Shown here in pieces: positions 41,212 to 49,907 of a stretch of 64,000 bases of DNA; positions within the stretch are counted from its first letter, which is position 1; every line of letters begins with the position of its first letter. The notes below the pieces were generated by a model. It ran no database searches and had not been told where the DNA came from. It saw nothing but the letters and a program-made list of their open reading frames with translations. The position numbers and the translations under genes are program-made. Origin of the DNA: JAFECT01 sp035551675 (GTDB lineage: Bacteria; Pseudomonadota; Alphaproteobacteria; Caulobacterales; Caulobacteraceae); the NCBI GenBank assembly GCA_035551675.1, contig DASZMV010000090.1, positions 1-64,000 of the forward strand, given 5' to 3'.

Positions 41212-42170
41212 CCTCATTCAAACGACTCGTCGCCCTGGTTGCGACCGGGGCGCTCACGGCGTGCGCCTATACACCGCCGCCAGCGGCGCTGAATCGCCAG
41301 CCGATCTACCCGATCCGCACGTCCAGTCAGAAGATGCTGAACGCCCTGCCGCCGGCCGATCACCTGGTCGCGGTCGCGGTCTATGGCTTTCAGGATCAGA
41401 CAGGCCAGTTCAAACCCTCCAACCAGGGCCAGACCTTGTCACGCGCGGTCAGCCAGGGCGGGGCGTCCATGCTGATGAAGTCGCTCCAGGACGCCGGCAA
41501 CCGCGGCTGGTTCACCGTCATCGAACGCGAACAGCTGCGCGACCTGCTGAACGAGCGTCAGATCATTCGCGACATGCGTTCGCAGTACCTGGGCGAGAAG
41601 ACGGTCAGTCCGCAGGCCCTTCCCTCGGTGCTGTTCGCCGGCGTTCTGCTCGAAGGCGGCGTGGTCGGGTACGACACCAACACCCTGACCGGCGGCCTCG
41701 GCGCGACGCTGCTCGGCATCGGCGCGACCGCCAAATATCAGCAGGACACGGTGACCGTGTATCTGCGCGTTGTTTCGGTGAAGACCGGCGAAGTGCTGGA
41801 CACGGTTACGGCGTCAAAGACGATCACCTCCTACGCGGTGGACACCAACGTGTTCCGCTACGTGTCGTCCGATCAGCTGCTCGAGAGCGAGAACGGCTTC
41901 ACCACCAACGAGCCCGGCATGGTCGCCATGCAACAGGCCATCGACAAGGCGGTTTACGGCCTGGTCATGGACGGCGTGGACCTGAAGTTGTGGAACTTCG
42001 CCGACCCGCAGGCGGGCCAAGGTCAACTCGAGCGCTATCACCGCGAACGCGACGGCATGCTGTCGCCGCAACAGGTGGCGCGCCTGCAACGGCGCGCCAA
42101 GTTCACCAAGACGGCGAGGGTTCAAGACGATCCCGACGCCAAGCCCGCGGCGCCGCCCGCGGGCCGCTGA
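41208..42170 (+). CDS. csgG: Curli secretion channel lipoprotein CsgG-like
   Basis: Outer-membrane lipoprotein that forms the nonameric curlin export pore. It has 320 residues; E. coli CsgG has 277. The signal peptide ends in lipobox LTAC (MTSFKRLVALVATGALTACA). VAVAVYGFQDQTGQFK, VSQGGASMLMKSLQDAG, GWFTVIEREQLRDLLNERQI, LPSVLFAGVLLEGGVVGYDT and VTVYLRVVSVKTGEVLDTV follow the CsgG (PF03783) core. The ~45-residue extra C-terminus (GQLERYHRERDGMLSPQQVA onward) is typical of longer homologues. It is translated in overlap with csgF. Confidence 0.94.
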   Translation: MTSFKRLVALVATGALTACAYTPPPAALNRQPIYPIRTSSQKMLNALPPADHLVAVAVYGFQDQTGQFKPSNQGQTLSRAVSQGGASMLMKSLQDAGNRGWFTVIEREQLRDLLNERQIIRDMRSQYLGEKTVSPQALPSVLFAGVLLEGGVVGYDTNTLTGGLGATLLGIGATAKYQQDTVTVYLRVVSVKTGEVLDTVTASKTITSYAVDTNVFRYVSSDQLLESENGFTTNEPGMVAMQQAIDKAVYGLVMDGVDLKLWNFADPQAGQGQLERYHRERDGMLSPQQVARLQRRAKFTKTARVQDDPDAKPAAPPAGR

Positions 42171-42202
42171 TGCACACCAATCCAACCTTAAAGGAGACCA
42201 CG

Positions 42203-43612
42203 ATGAAGCATCTGATCCTCGGCGCCGTTTCTACCGCGGCTCTCCTGCTGGCCGGTTCGGGCTTTGCGCAGAACGTGACCACCATCAACCAGCAGGGCAG
42301 CAACAACTCGGCCAGCGCCGACCAGTCGAACGGTTCGAACGAGCTGACCCAGATCAACCAGATCTCGTCGAGCAACATCGCGACGGTCACCCAAGGCGGC
42401 GTCAACGACGAGGCGTTCATCGATCAGGACACCGACGGGGCCTACACCGCCAGCACGGCGACGGTAACCCAGATCGGCCAGAACGGAACCTTCCAGGTCG
42501 CTCAGCACGGCTATAACGCCGCGGTCGCGACGCAAGGGGCCAACAGCGTCGGCGAAACCGGCTACATCAGCCAGACCGGCTACAACCCTGGCGTCGGCGC
42601 GCTGCTTCAGCAGAACGGCTTTGGCAACAGCGGCTGGATCATCCAGACCGGCAACTTCAACATTTCGACCGTGACTCAGAACGGCAGCGGCGGCTACGCC
42701 GGTCCGCTCGTCGAGACCGCGATCGACGGCACGCTGAACGCGGACAACTTCGGCTTCCGCCAAGGCGGCGGGTCGCAGCAGATCGGCAGCTACAACACCA
42801 GCATCATCGACCAGGAAGGCTCCGCCGGCATGGCGGTGACGGAAGCCACCGGCGTCGGCAACTACCAGAACATTCTGCAGGGCGCGGCGTCGAACCAGGC
42901 GACCGCCTTCCACATCGCCGTCGGCGATTACAACACCGGGGAAATCACCCAGGCGCAGGGTCCCTCGTTCAGCGGCAACACGGTCTTCGGCTCCAGCAAC
43001 ATCATCACCGTCTTCCAGAACGGGGCCTCTACCTCGCTGATCGGCCAGGGCACGCACGTCGACGCCGTGGGCATCGGAGTCGACGAAGGCACGCCGGTGA
43101 GCTACGCCTCGGCCACGGTCACCCAGACCGGCGACGGCCACGCCTCCACCATCGAGCAGTTCTCCAGCGCGACCGCCACGGTCGTTCAAATCTCCTTCCC
43201 GGAAACGGCGGGAGACACCTCGAAGATCACCCAGGGCGCGGGCGCCGTCTGGTCCCAAGCCACGGTCAACCCGTACGGATCGGCCGGCTTCTCCTACATC
43301 GATCAGGAAGGCGTCGCGGACGTCGCATCACTGACCCAGGAGCAAGGCAGCGGCAACGAAGGCTCCAGCATCGTGCAGACGGGCCAGAGCGATACCGCGT
43401 CGGTCGATCAGAGCGGCAACCAGGAAGCCTCCAACGTGGCCCAGACGGGCTACAGCAACAGCGTGACCGTCAATCAGTCCGGCTACAACAACGGTTCCGA
43501 CATCATCCAGACCGGCGACTGGAACACCGCGACCGTGATGCAAAAGGGCGCCGGCGCTTCGTCGACCATTACCCAAGCGGGTTCGGGCAACTCCGCCATC
43601 GTCAAGCAGTGA
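42203..43612 (+). CDS. Long curlin-repeat protein, copy 1 (CsgA-like)
   Basis: A 469-residue secreted amyloid-type protein. ATG 42203 follows AAGGAGACC; the signal peptide is MKHLILGAVSTAALLLAGSGFAQ (23 residues, MKHLILGAVSTAALLLAG then SGFAQ). The mature chain is Asn/Gln/Ser/Thr/Gly-rich with many curlin-type strand repeats, such as SNIATVTQGG, ASTATVTQIGQNG and SVTVNQSGYNNGSDIIQTG. The last is AGSGNSAIVKQ. E. coli CsgA has five repeats in 151 residues, so this is about three times longer. A same-length paralogue follows directly. No lysine/arginine-rich segments interrupt it. Confidence 0.88.
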   Translation: MKHLILGAVSTAALLLAGSGFAQNVTTINQQGSNNSASADQSNGSNELTQINQISSSNIATVTQGGVNDEAFIDQDTDGAYTASTATVTQIGQNGTFQVAQHGYNAAVATQGANSVGETGYISQTGYNPGVGALLQQNGFGNSGWIIQTGNFNISTVTQNGSGGYAGPLVETAIDGTLNADNFGFRQGGGSQQIGSYNTSIIDQEGSAGMAVTEATGVGNYQNILQGAASNQATAFHIAVGDYNTGEITQAQGPSFSGNTVFGSSNIITVFQNGASTSLIGQGTHVDAVGIGVDEGTPVSYASATVTQTGDGHASTIEQFSSATATVVQISFPETAGDTSKITQGAGAVWSQATVNPYGSAGFSYIDQEGVADVASLTQEQGSGNEGSSIVQTGQSDTASVDQSGNQEASNVAQTGYSNSVTVNQSGYNNGSDIIQTGDWNTATVMQKGAGASSTITQAGSGNSAIVKQ

Positions 43613-43624
43613 CAGTTCAGGTTT

Positions 43625-43649
43625 CGGCCGGCGCCGCTCGCGCCGGCCG
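43625..43649 (+). repeat. GC-rich hairpin after curlin-repeat gene 1
   Basis: CGGCCGGCGC (43625-43634) and GCGCCGGCCG (43640-43649) form a perfect 10-bp stem with a 5-nt loop, 12 nt after the stop codon. No T-run follows, so it may protect or process the transcript rather than end it. Confidence 0.65.
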
Positions 43650-43734
43650 CCCTCTCTCCTCGAAGCCGATGCCGAGACCTGGCGACGGCGACCGGGCAAC
43701 CAACGAACGACGCTTTACACTCAGGGAGACCAAG

Positions 43735-45144
43735 ATGAAGCATCTGATTCTCGGCGCCGTATCGACCGCAGCCTTGCTGCTGGCCGGTTCGGCGTTCGCC
43801 CAGAACGTGACGATCATCAACCAGCAGGGCAGCAACAACTCCGCCAGCGCCGACCAGTCGGCCGGCGCCAACGAATTGACGCAGATCAACCAGATCTCGT
43901 CGAGCAACATCGCGACGGTCACCCAAGGCGGCTTCAACGACGAGACCTTCGTCGACCAGGACACCGACGGGACCTACACCGCCAGCAGCGCCACGGTCAC
44001 CCAGATCGGTCAGAACGGCACGTTCCAGATCGCCCAGCACGGCTTCAACAGCGCCGTCGCGACCCAGGGCGCCAGCAGCATCGGCGAGACCGGCTACATC
44101 ACCCAGACCGGTTACAATCCGGGCACAGGCGCGTTCCTCGAACAGAACGGCTTCGGCAACAACGGCTGGATCATGCAGACCGGCAACTTCAACGTCTCGA
44201 TCGTCACCCAGATCGGAAGCGGCGGCGCCTATACCAGCCCGGTCGCCGAGGATGTGATCCCCGGTACGCTGAACGCCGGCGACTTCGGCGTTCGCCAGGG
44301 CGGCGGATCGCAGCAGGTCGGCAACTACAACACCAGTGTCATCAACCAGGAAGGCGACAACAGCGTCGCGGTCAACGAGGCCACCGGCAACGGCAACTTC
44401 CAGTGGATCACCCAGAACGGACTGGCGAACCAGGCCACCGGATTCTTCCTCACGATCGGCAGCAACAACTCCGACAGCCTGACCCAGGTCTCCGGCGCGG
44501 CCTACAGCGGCGCCGCCCAAAAGAGCGAGGGCGGCAACATCACCGTCTATCAGGACGGCGCCTCCACCGCGCTGATCGGCCAGGGCACTCACGTCGACAG
44601 CATCGGCATCCCCTTCAATGACGGACCTGACACGCAAGGGGCGTCCGCCTACGTCAGCCAGACCGGCGACGGCCACTTCGCCAACATCATCCAGTTCGGC
44701 GACTACACCACCGCCGACATTACCCAGGTTTCCGGCGGCGCAAACGTAGGTGACGAGGCCGATATCAACCAGGGCGGCCAGGGTGACCTGGGCACCATCT
44801 CGCAGGGAGGTTCAGGCGACTTCTCCCACATCCTGCAAAGCGGCGTGAGTGATACGGCCTATTCCACTCAGGCCGCGGGCACCGACACCGAAGGCTCCGA
44901 CATCCAGCAGAGCGGCGCCTTCGACACCGCCAGCGTCAACCAGGCGGGCCAGCAAGAGACGTCGCAGGTGTTTCAACAGGGCGACAGCAACAACGCCCAG
45001 GTCGACCAAGCGGGCTTCGGCAACACCTCCGTGATCAGCCAGGGCGGTTCGTCGAACTATGCCTACGTCTCGCAGCACGGCGCGAACGCGTCGTCGACCG
45101 TGACCCAGAACGGCAGCGGCAACTCCGCTTTCGTTCACCAGTAA
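43735..45144 (+). CDS. Long curlin-repeat protein, copy 2 (CsgA-like)
   Basis: A 469-residue protein of the same length as copy 1, after GGGAGACC. The signal peptide differs by one residue (ends AGSAFAQ). Residues 24-130 match copy 1 almost position for position (SNNSASADQS, NELTQINQISSSNIATVTQG, GETGYI..QTGYNPG), while the last 160 residues have diverged (TAYSTQAAGTDTEGSDIQQS region). The final unit NGSGNSAFVHQ is again curlin-like. It is a tandem duplicate, probably a second major fibre subunit or a variant that alters fibre properties. Confidence 0.88.
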   Translation: MKHLILGAVSTAALLLAGSAFAQNVTIINQQGSNNSASADQSAGANELTQINQISSSNIATVTQGGFNDETFVDQDTDGTYTASSATVTQIGQNGTFQIAQHGFNSAVATQGASSIGETGYITQTGYNPGTGAFLEQNGFGNNGWIMQTGNFNVSIVTQIGSGGAYTSPVAEDVIPGTLNAGDFGVRQGGGSQQVGNYNTSVINQEGDNSVAVNEATGNGNFQWITQNGLANQATGFFLTIGSNNSDSLTQVSGAAYSGAAQKSEGGNITVYQDGASTALIGQGTHVDSIGIPFNDGPDTQGASAYVSQTGDGHFANIIQFGDYTTADITQVSGGANVGDEADINQGGQGDLGTISQGGSGDFSHILQSGVSDTAYSTQAAGTDTEGSDIQQSGAFDTASVNQAGQQETSQVFQQGDSNNAQVDQAGFGNTSVISQGGSSNYAYVSQHGANASSTVTQNGSGNSAFVHQ

Positions 45145-45155
45145 GCCTGTGCTAT

Positions 45156-45185
45156 CCCGGCCGCCGCGATCTCGCGGCGGCCGGG
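45156..45185 (+). repeat. Long GC hairpin after curlin-repeat gene 2
   Basis: CCCGGCCGCCGCGA (45156-45169) and its exact complement TCGCGGCGGCCGGG (45172-45185) lie 2 nt apart, 11 nt after the stop codon. TCCTTTAT follows. It could be a terminator or attenuator that lowers expression of the downstream minor subunit. Confidence 0.65.
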
Positions 45186-45209
45186 TCCTTTATCGCCGAG
45201 GAACCGATC

Positions 45210-45788
45210 ATGCGCGCCCTTCCGCCTCTCCTCGTTCTGACGCTGTCGCTGGCTTTCGCCGGGGCGTGCGCGGCGCAATCCTCCGCGGTGACCATCGAGC
45301 AGATCGGCAGCGGCAACAGCGCCACCGTCGACCAGTCGCGCGGCGCCGGCGACGTTTCGCTTAACCAGACCGGCGACGACAACATCGCGAGCGTCCGCGA
45401 AACCGGCGCTGGCTACGGCACGGCCGCGCTCACCCAGACCGGCTCGTCCAACCTGCTCTCGCTTCTGCAGGAAAACGGCCTCAACACGGCGGTCGTCGAT
45501 CAGGAAGGCGTCGGGGACCAGGCCATTCTGAAGCAGCGCACCAACGGCGTCGGCTCGAACTACGCCGCCCTCACCCAGGTCGGGAACGGCGACATGGCGA
45601 GCCTGACCCAGAACGGCCAGGGCAACAGCTCGACCCAGGTGCAGATCGGCGCCAACGACACCCAGAGCGTCAGCCAGACCGGCGACTTCAACCAGGTCAG
45701 CTATACCCAGATCGGCAACAACCTCCCCGACCTGAAGGTCGTCCAGAGCGGCGGGATGAAAATCACCATCGTGCAGACCGGGCATTGA
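45210..45788 (+). CDS. Short curlin-repeat protein, CsgB-like minor subunit
   Basis: A 192-residue exported protein with signal peptide MRALPPLLVLTLSLAFAGACA, cleaved near AQSSA. It carries about seven curlin-type units (VTIEQIGSGNSATVDQS, VSLNQTGDDNIASVRET, AALTQVGNGDMASLTQNG, SVSQTGDFNQVSYTQIG). Its last unit, LKVVQSGGMKITIVQTGH, has two lysines, which recalls the charged last repeat of the E. coli nucleator CsgB. Length near 150-190 also suits CsgB. Assignment as nucleator is inference. Confidence 0.82.
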   Translation: MRALPPLLVLTLSLAFAGACAAQSSAVTIEQIGSGNSATVDQSRGAGDVSLNQTGDDNIASVRETGAGYGTAALTQTGSSNLLSLLQENGLNTAVVDQEGVGDQAILKQRTNGVGSNYAALTQVGNGDMASLTQNGQGNSSTQVQIGANDTQSVSQTGDFNQVSYTQIGNNLPDLKVVQSGGMKITIVQTGH

Positions 45789-45790
45789 GC

Positions 45791-46294
45791 ATGCGTGCGC
45801 TGCGCTTAGGCCTGGCGCTGATCCTCACGACCGCGGGGCCCGTGCTCGCGGCGCCGCCTCCGGCCGATCCCGCGACATCGGTGAAGGCGGACCAAGTCCC
45901 CGTCCCAGCCTCTACCGCCGCCACGGACGCGGACCAGATTGCGCCGCCGCGCAGCAACCTCACCGGCGAACAGCAACTCTCCCGGACCCTCGCTCCTGCC
46001 GACGCGCCCTCCGGCGGCACCGCGCCGGGCCAGAGCCGGGACGCCACGGTCGCCCGTATCGGCGGCCATGATCGCTGCGACGCGGCTTTACCTGACACAG
46101 ACAAGCGCCCCGAGTGCGCACGCATCCTGGACCAGCACGCCGACGCCTTTATCCAGGACCAGCCGGTCGCTCCGGCCCCGGTCGACGCGACCAACACCGA
46201 CTCCTCGGGCCTGGTAAACACCATCGTCAACGGCGGCACCGGCACGGTGGTGGCCATTCCCCCGCCGAAATCGTCCACGGATCCGCACCCGTAA
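45791..46294 (+). CDS. Exported protein of unknown function at the end of the curli-like operon
   Basis: A 167-residue protein with signal peptide MRALRLGLALILTTAGPVLA, then a long Pro/Ala/Ser-rich disordered region. A compact motif IGGHDRCDAALPDTDKRPECA has two cysteines (quoted in part: HDRCDAALPD, RPECARILD). The end is NTIVNGGTGTVVAIPPPKSS. The start is 2 nt after the upstream stop, so it belongs to the operon. It is not recognisable as CsgE, CsgC or CsgH; no csgE gene is seen in the cluster. Confidence 0.7.
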   Translation: MRALRLGLALILTTAGPVLAAPPPADPATSVKADQVPVPASTAATDADQIAPPRSNLTGEQQLSRTLAPADAPSGGTAPGQSRDATVARIGGHDRCDAALPDTDKRPECARILDQHADAFIQDQPVAPAPVDATNTDSSGLVNTIVNGGTGTVVAIPPPKSSTDPHP

Positions 46295-46343
46295 TCACGG
46301 CGACGCTTCGCTCGGTTCGACTCCGCGCTATGCTGCGAATCCG

Positions 46344-48662
46344 ATGAGCAAACCCCCAAAGCCGCCCGGCAAGAGCTGGTCGAAACATCCCAACACCAAG
46401 CCCGGCAAGCGCGCCGCACAGGCGAAGGTCGCGCCGCGTCTGGAGGGCCTGCCGACCAAGGCCGCTCTGGTGCGCTTCCTCGCGGAGGCTGGCGAGGCGG
46501 AGAAGGCCGACATCGCGCGCGCCTTCGGCCTCAAAGGCGCCGAACGCCGGGCGTTGCGCGAGATGCTGCGTGAGCTGGAGGCCGAGGGTGCGCTCGGCCG
46601 TCGCGGCCGCAAGGGCTTCGCGCCGCGCGGGTCGCTGCCGCCGGTGGGCGTGGCCGACGTGGTCGAGCGCGACGCCGACGGCGAGCTTTATGTCCGGCTG
46701 AGCAAGGGCGAGGATGATGCGCCGCTGGCGCGGCTCGCGCCCGACCGCAACGAACGCGCGGGCGGCGCGCCGGGTCTGGGCGATCGGCTGCTGGTGCGCT
46801 TCGAACAGGGGCCCGAGGGCTACGAGGCGCGGATGATCAAGCGCCTGGGCCAAAGCGCGCACCGCGTGCTCGGCGTCGTGCGCAAGTCCGCGCGCGAGGT
46901 GCGGGTCGAGCCGGTGGATCGCAAGTCGAAGGAGTCGCTGCTGATCGCCGGCGCCGGCGGACGCGACCTGAAGGACGGCGACCTCGTGCTGGCCCAGGTC
47001 GGAACCGCCGAGCGGCGCTTCGGCCCGAAGTCGGGGCGCGTTCTGGAGGTTGTCGGCCGCGAGGACGAACCGCGCGCGGCCTCGCTGATCGCCATTCACG
47101 CGCACGGCCTGCCGGTCGGTTTCTCCGACGACGCGGAACGCGAGGCCGAACGCGCCGATGCGCCGACGCTGAAGGGCCGCACCGACCTGCGCGACCTGCC
47201 GCTGATCACCATCGATCCGCCGGACGCGCGCGACCACGACGACGCGGTCTACGCTGTGCGCGACGACGATCCGAAGAATAAGGACGGCTGGATCGTCTGG
47301 GTCGCCATCGCCGACGTCGCCGCCTACGTGCGCGCGGGCTCGGCGCTCGATCGCGAGGCGTGGGAGAAGGGCAACTCGACCTATTTCCCCGACCGGGTCG
47401 AACCCATGCTGCCCCATCGCCTGTCGAGCGGGCTGTGCAGTCTGGTCGAGGGCGAGAACCGCGCCTGTATGGCGGTGCGCATGGCCTTCGATAAGTCGGG
47501 CCGCAAGATCGCGCATCGGTTCGTGCGCGGCCTGATGCGCTCGGCCGCCAAGCTGTCCTACGAACAGGCGCAGCGCGCCATCGACGAGCGGCCAGACGAG
47601 AAGACCGAACCTCTGCTGGGGCCGATCCTGCGTCCGCTATGGGAAGCCTACGCCTGTCTGAAACGGGGCCGCGACGCGCGCTCTCCGCTGAACATCGAAA
47701 GCGCCGAACGCCGGGTGGTCATCGGCGCCGACGGCCAGGTCGCCTCGATCACGGCGCGCGAGAGCCTCGAAGCGCACCGGCTGATCGAAGAGATGATGAT
47801 CCAGGCCAACGTCTCGGCCGCCGAGATGCTGGAGCAGAAGCGAACGCCCTTGATCTATCGCATCCACGACCAGCCGAGCGCGGAGAAGGTGCAGGCGCTC
47901 ACCGACTTCCTCGGCACGCTCGACATTCCCTGGACCAAGGGTGCGGTACTGACCACCCGGCGGTTCAACGAACTGCTGGCGCAGACGCGCGGCGGACCGA
48001 ACGCGGAGATCGTCAACGAGGTGGTGCTGCGCACCCAAATGCAGGCGCAGTACAATCCCGATAACATCGGCCACTTCGGCCTGAACCTGCACAAGTACGC
48101 CCACTTCACCTCGCCGATCCGCCGTTACGCCGACCTGATCGTGCATCGCGGCCTGATCCGCGCGCTCGGTCTCGGCGACGACGGGCTGACCGATCAGGAT
48201 ATCTCCAAGCTCGCCGACACCGCCGAACACGTGACCCACTCCGAACGCCGCTCCATGGCGGCGGAGCGCGACGCCACCGACCGCTACATCGCCGCCTTCC
48301 TCCAGGACCGCGTCGGCGCGACCTTCACCGGACGCATTACCGGCGTCACCCGTTTTGGGCTGTTCGTGCGGTTGAGCGAGACCGGCGCGGACGGGCTCGT
48401 CCCGGTATCACGCCTTGGCGGTGAATATTTCCAGCACGACGATCGCACCCACGCGCTGGTCGGCGAGCGCACCGGCGCGCGCTGGACGCTCGGGCGCGAG
48501 GTCGAGGTGCGCCTCACCGAAGCGACGCCGGTCACCGGCGGCCTGCTGTTCGAAATGCTGAGCGACCCCGCGCCGGCCGATCCCCGTGCGCCCCGCCCGC
48601 GCTTGGGCGTCCGCAAACGCGGCGGCCCGCCGCCGGGGGTGCGAAGGGGGAAGCGGCGGTGA
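46344..48662 (+). CDS. rnr: Ribonuclease R
   Basis: 3'-5' exoribonuclease of the RNB family, 772 residues. After a basic N-terminus comes a winged-helix region (ADIARAFGLKGAERRALREM), cold-shock domains (about 100-245), and the RNB catalytic domain with LITIDPPDARDHDDAVYAV, whose Asp cluster binds Mg. YFPDRVEPMLPHRLSSGLCSL and HYAHFTSPIRRYADLIVHR-type motifs follow (here HKYAHFTSPIRRYADLIVHR). An S1 domain sits near 640-720 (GATFTGRITGVTRFGLFVRL), and the tail is basic. All expected domains are present. Confidence 0.96.
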   Translation: MSKPPKPPGKSWSKHPNTKPGKRAAQAKVAPRLEGLPTKAALVRFLAEAGEAEKADIARAFGLKGAERRALREMLRELEAEGALGRRGRKGFAPRGSLPPVGVADVVERDADGELYVRLSKGEDDAPLARLAPDRNERAGGAPGLGDRLLVRFEQGPEGYEARMIKRLGQSAHRVLGVVRKSAREVRVEPVDRKSKESLLIAGAGGRDLKDGDLVLAQVGTAERRFGPKSGRVLEVVGREDEPRAASLIAIHAHGLPVGFSDDAEREAERADAPTLKGRTDLRDLPLITIDPPDARDHDDAVYAVRDDDPKNKDGWIVWVAIADVAAYVRAGSALDREAWEKGNSTYFPDRVEPMLPHRLSSGLCSLVEGENRACMAVRMAFDKSGRKIAHRFVRGLMRSAAKLSYEQAQRAIDERPDEKTEPLLGPILRPLWEAYACLKRGRDARSPLNIESAERRVVIGADGQVASITARESLEAHRLIEEMMIQANVSAAEMLEQKRTPLIYRIHDQPSAEKVQALTDFLGTLDIPWTKGAVLTTRRFNELLAQTRGGPNAEIVNEVVLRTQMQAQYNPDNIGHFGLNLHKYAHFTSPIRRYADLIVHRGLIRALGLGDDGLTDQDISKLADTAEHVTHSERRSMAAERDATDRYIAAFLQDRVGATFTGRITGVTRFGLFVRLSETGADGLVPVSRLGGEYFQHDDRTHALVGERTGARWTLGREVEVRLTEATPVTGGLLFEMLSDPAPADPRAPRPRLGVRKRGGPPPGVRRGKRR

Positions 48663-48787
48663 GTGCATACGCCGCCCCCGGTCGCTGCCGCTCACGAGGG
48701 AGGCGGCAAAACCGACGTTCTTCCGCTTACGCGCTGCGCCGCCGCGGGAGTAGTTGTTCCGTCCGCGCGCCGTGCTAGGCGTGAGCC

Positions 48788-49495
48788 GTGACCAAGCCCT
48801 TCGACTCCGCCGCCGATCTGGTCGACGCTCCCCACGTCGGAACCAAGCTCAAGCCGCGCAACGCCGCCACCCTGATCCTGGTCCGCCGCGACGGCGATGA
48901 GCCGCAGGTCTTGATGGGCCGCAGGGCCGAGGGCCATGTGTTCATGGCGTCCAAGTGGGTCTTCCCGGGCGGCCGCGTCGACAGCGGTGACATCACCGCC
49001 CCCGCCGCGACGGAACTCAGACCCGAGGTGATCGCCCACCCGGCGTTGGGCGCCAGCAAGGGCGCCGCGCGCGGCCTCGGCATCTGTGCGGTGCGCGAGA
49101 CCTTCGAGGAAGCGGGCCTGATGCTGGCCAAGCCCGCGACCTATGCGAAACCGCCGTCGCGCACCTGGCGCGACTTCGCCGAGAAGGGTGTCGCCGCCGA
49201 CCTGGGCGCGCTCAGCTTCATCGCCCGCGCCATCACCCCGCCCGGCCGCGCCCGCCGCTTCGATGCGCGCTTCTTCATGGCCGAGGCGTCGGCGCTGCTG
49301 CACATGCAGCCCGAGACCGGCGACCGAGAACTCGACGAGATCGCCTGGCTTACGGTCGAGCAGCTGACCGACCTCGATCTGCCGCAGATCACGCGCTTCG
49401 TGCTGCGCGAGGTGGTCGGGCGGCTGCAGGACGAAATTGACGACGTCCCCTTCGTCCGCATGGTACGCGGCCAGCACTCTGTGGAGCGGTTCTGA
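48788..49495 (+). CDS. NUDIX hydrolase
   Basis: A 235-residue pyrophosphohydrolase-like protein. The Nudix box begins GGRVDSGD (about residue 59) and resumes after an insertion of about 35 residues at AVRETFEEAGLML; this interrupted box is typical of the NUDT19/RPP1 group, whose members act on CoA or related compounds. The N-terminal KPRNAATLILVRRDG and MASKWVFPGGRVD fit the same group. GTG 48788 is the start. The substrate is not defined. It sits between rnr and rpmG. Confidence 0.86.
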   Translation: MTKPFDSAADLVDAPHVGTKLKPRNAATLILVRRDGDEPQVLMGRRAEGHVFMASKWVFPGGRVDSGDITAPAATELRPEVIAHPALGASKGAARGLGICAVRETFEEAGLMLAKPATYAKPPSRTWRDFAEKGVAADLGALSFIARAITPPGRARRFDARFFMAEASALLHMQPETGDRELDEIAWLTVEQLTDLDLPQITRFVLREVVGRLQDEIDDVPFVRMVRGQHSVERF

Positions 49496-49542
49496 GGCGC
49501 AGCCGGCTTGCCCAATCGTTCGAGGGGCGACGTCCCGCCCGG

Positions 49543-49570
49543 TTGACTTCCGGGGCTCCATGAGTATGTT
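49543..49570 (+). promoter_or_regulatory. Sigma-70 type promoter of rpmG
   Basis: TTGACT (49543-49548) and TATGTT (49565-49570) are 16 bp apart; the ATG of rpmG lies 47 bp downstream. Confidence 0.65.
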
Positions 49571-49617
49571 CCGCCGCTCCCGATTTCGCGGCCCTGGCCG
49601 CCCAAAGGACGTGCGCC

Positions 49618-49785
49618 ATGGCTAAACCGGCTTCCATCAAGATCCGCCTGAACTCGACGGCGGACACCGGCTTCTTCTACGTCGCCAAGAAGAACGCCCG
49701 CACCATGACCGAGAAGCTGGTGCTGAAGAAGTACGACCCGGTCGCGCGCAAGCACGTCGAGTTCAAAGAAGGCAAAATCAAGTAA
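49618..49785 (+). CDS. rpmG: 50S ribosomal protein L33
   Basis: A 55-residue ribosomal protein starting MAKPASIKIRLNSTADTGFF and ending KHVEFKEGKIK. The central KKNARTMTEKLVLKKYDPV matches L33 exactly in pattern. It lacks the zinc-binding cysteine pairs, so it is the C-minus form. AAGGA precedes the ATG, and a terminator hairpin follows 28 nt after the stop. It has its own promoter. Confidence 0.97.
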   Translation: MAKPASIKIRLNSTADTGFFYVAKKNARTMTEKLVLKKYDPVARKHVEFKEGKIK

Positions 49786-49812
49786 TTCCTGTTAAATCAG
49801 GACATTACGATG

Positions 49813-49839
49813 AACGCCCGGCCCAGCGCCGGGCGTTTT
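49813..49839 (+). terminator. Rho-independent terminator after rpmG
   Basis: AACGCCCGGC / GCCGGGCGTT, a perfect 10-bp stem with a 5-nt loop, running into TTTT at 49836-49839. Confidence 0.88.
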
Positions 49840-49907
49840 CGTTTGGGGTGTCAAGCCTCCGCCCGACCCGCTAGAGCTTGGCCCCTCATCACGGGCCGGG
49901 GGCCGAC

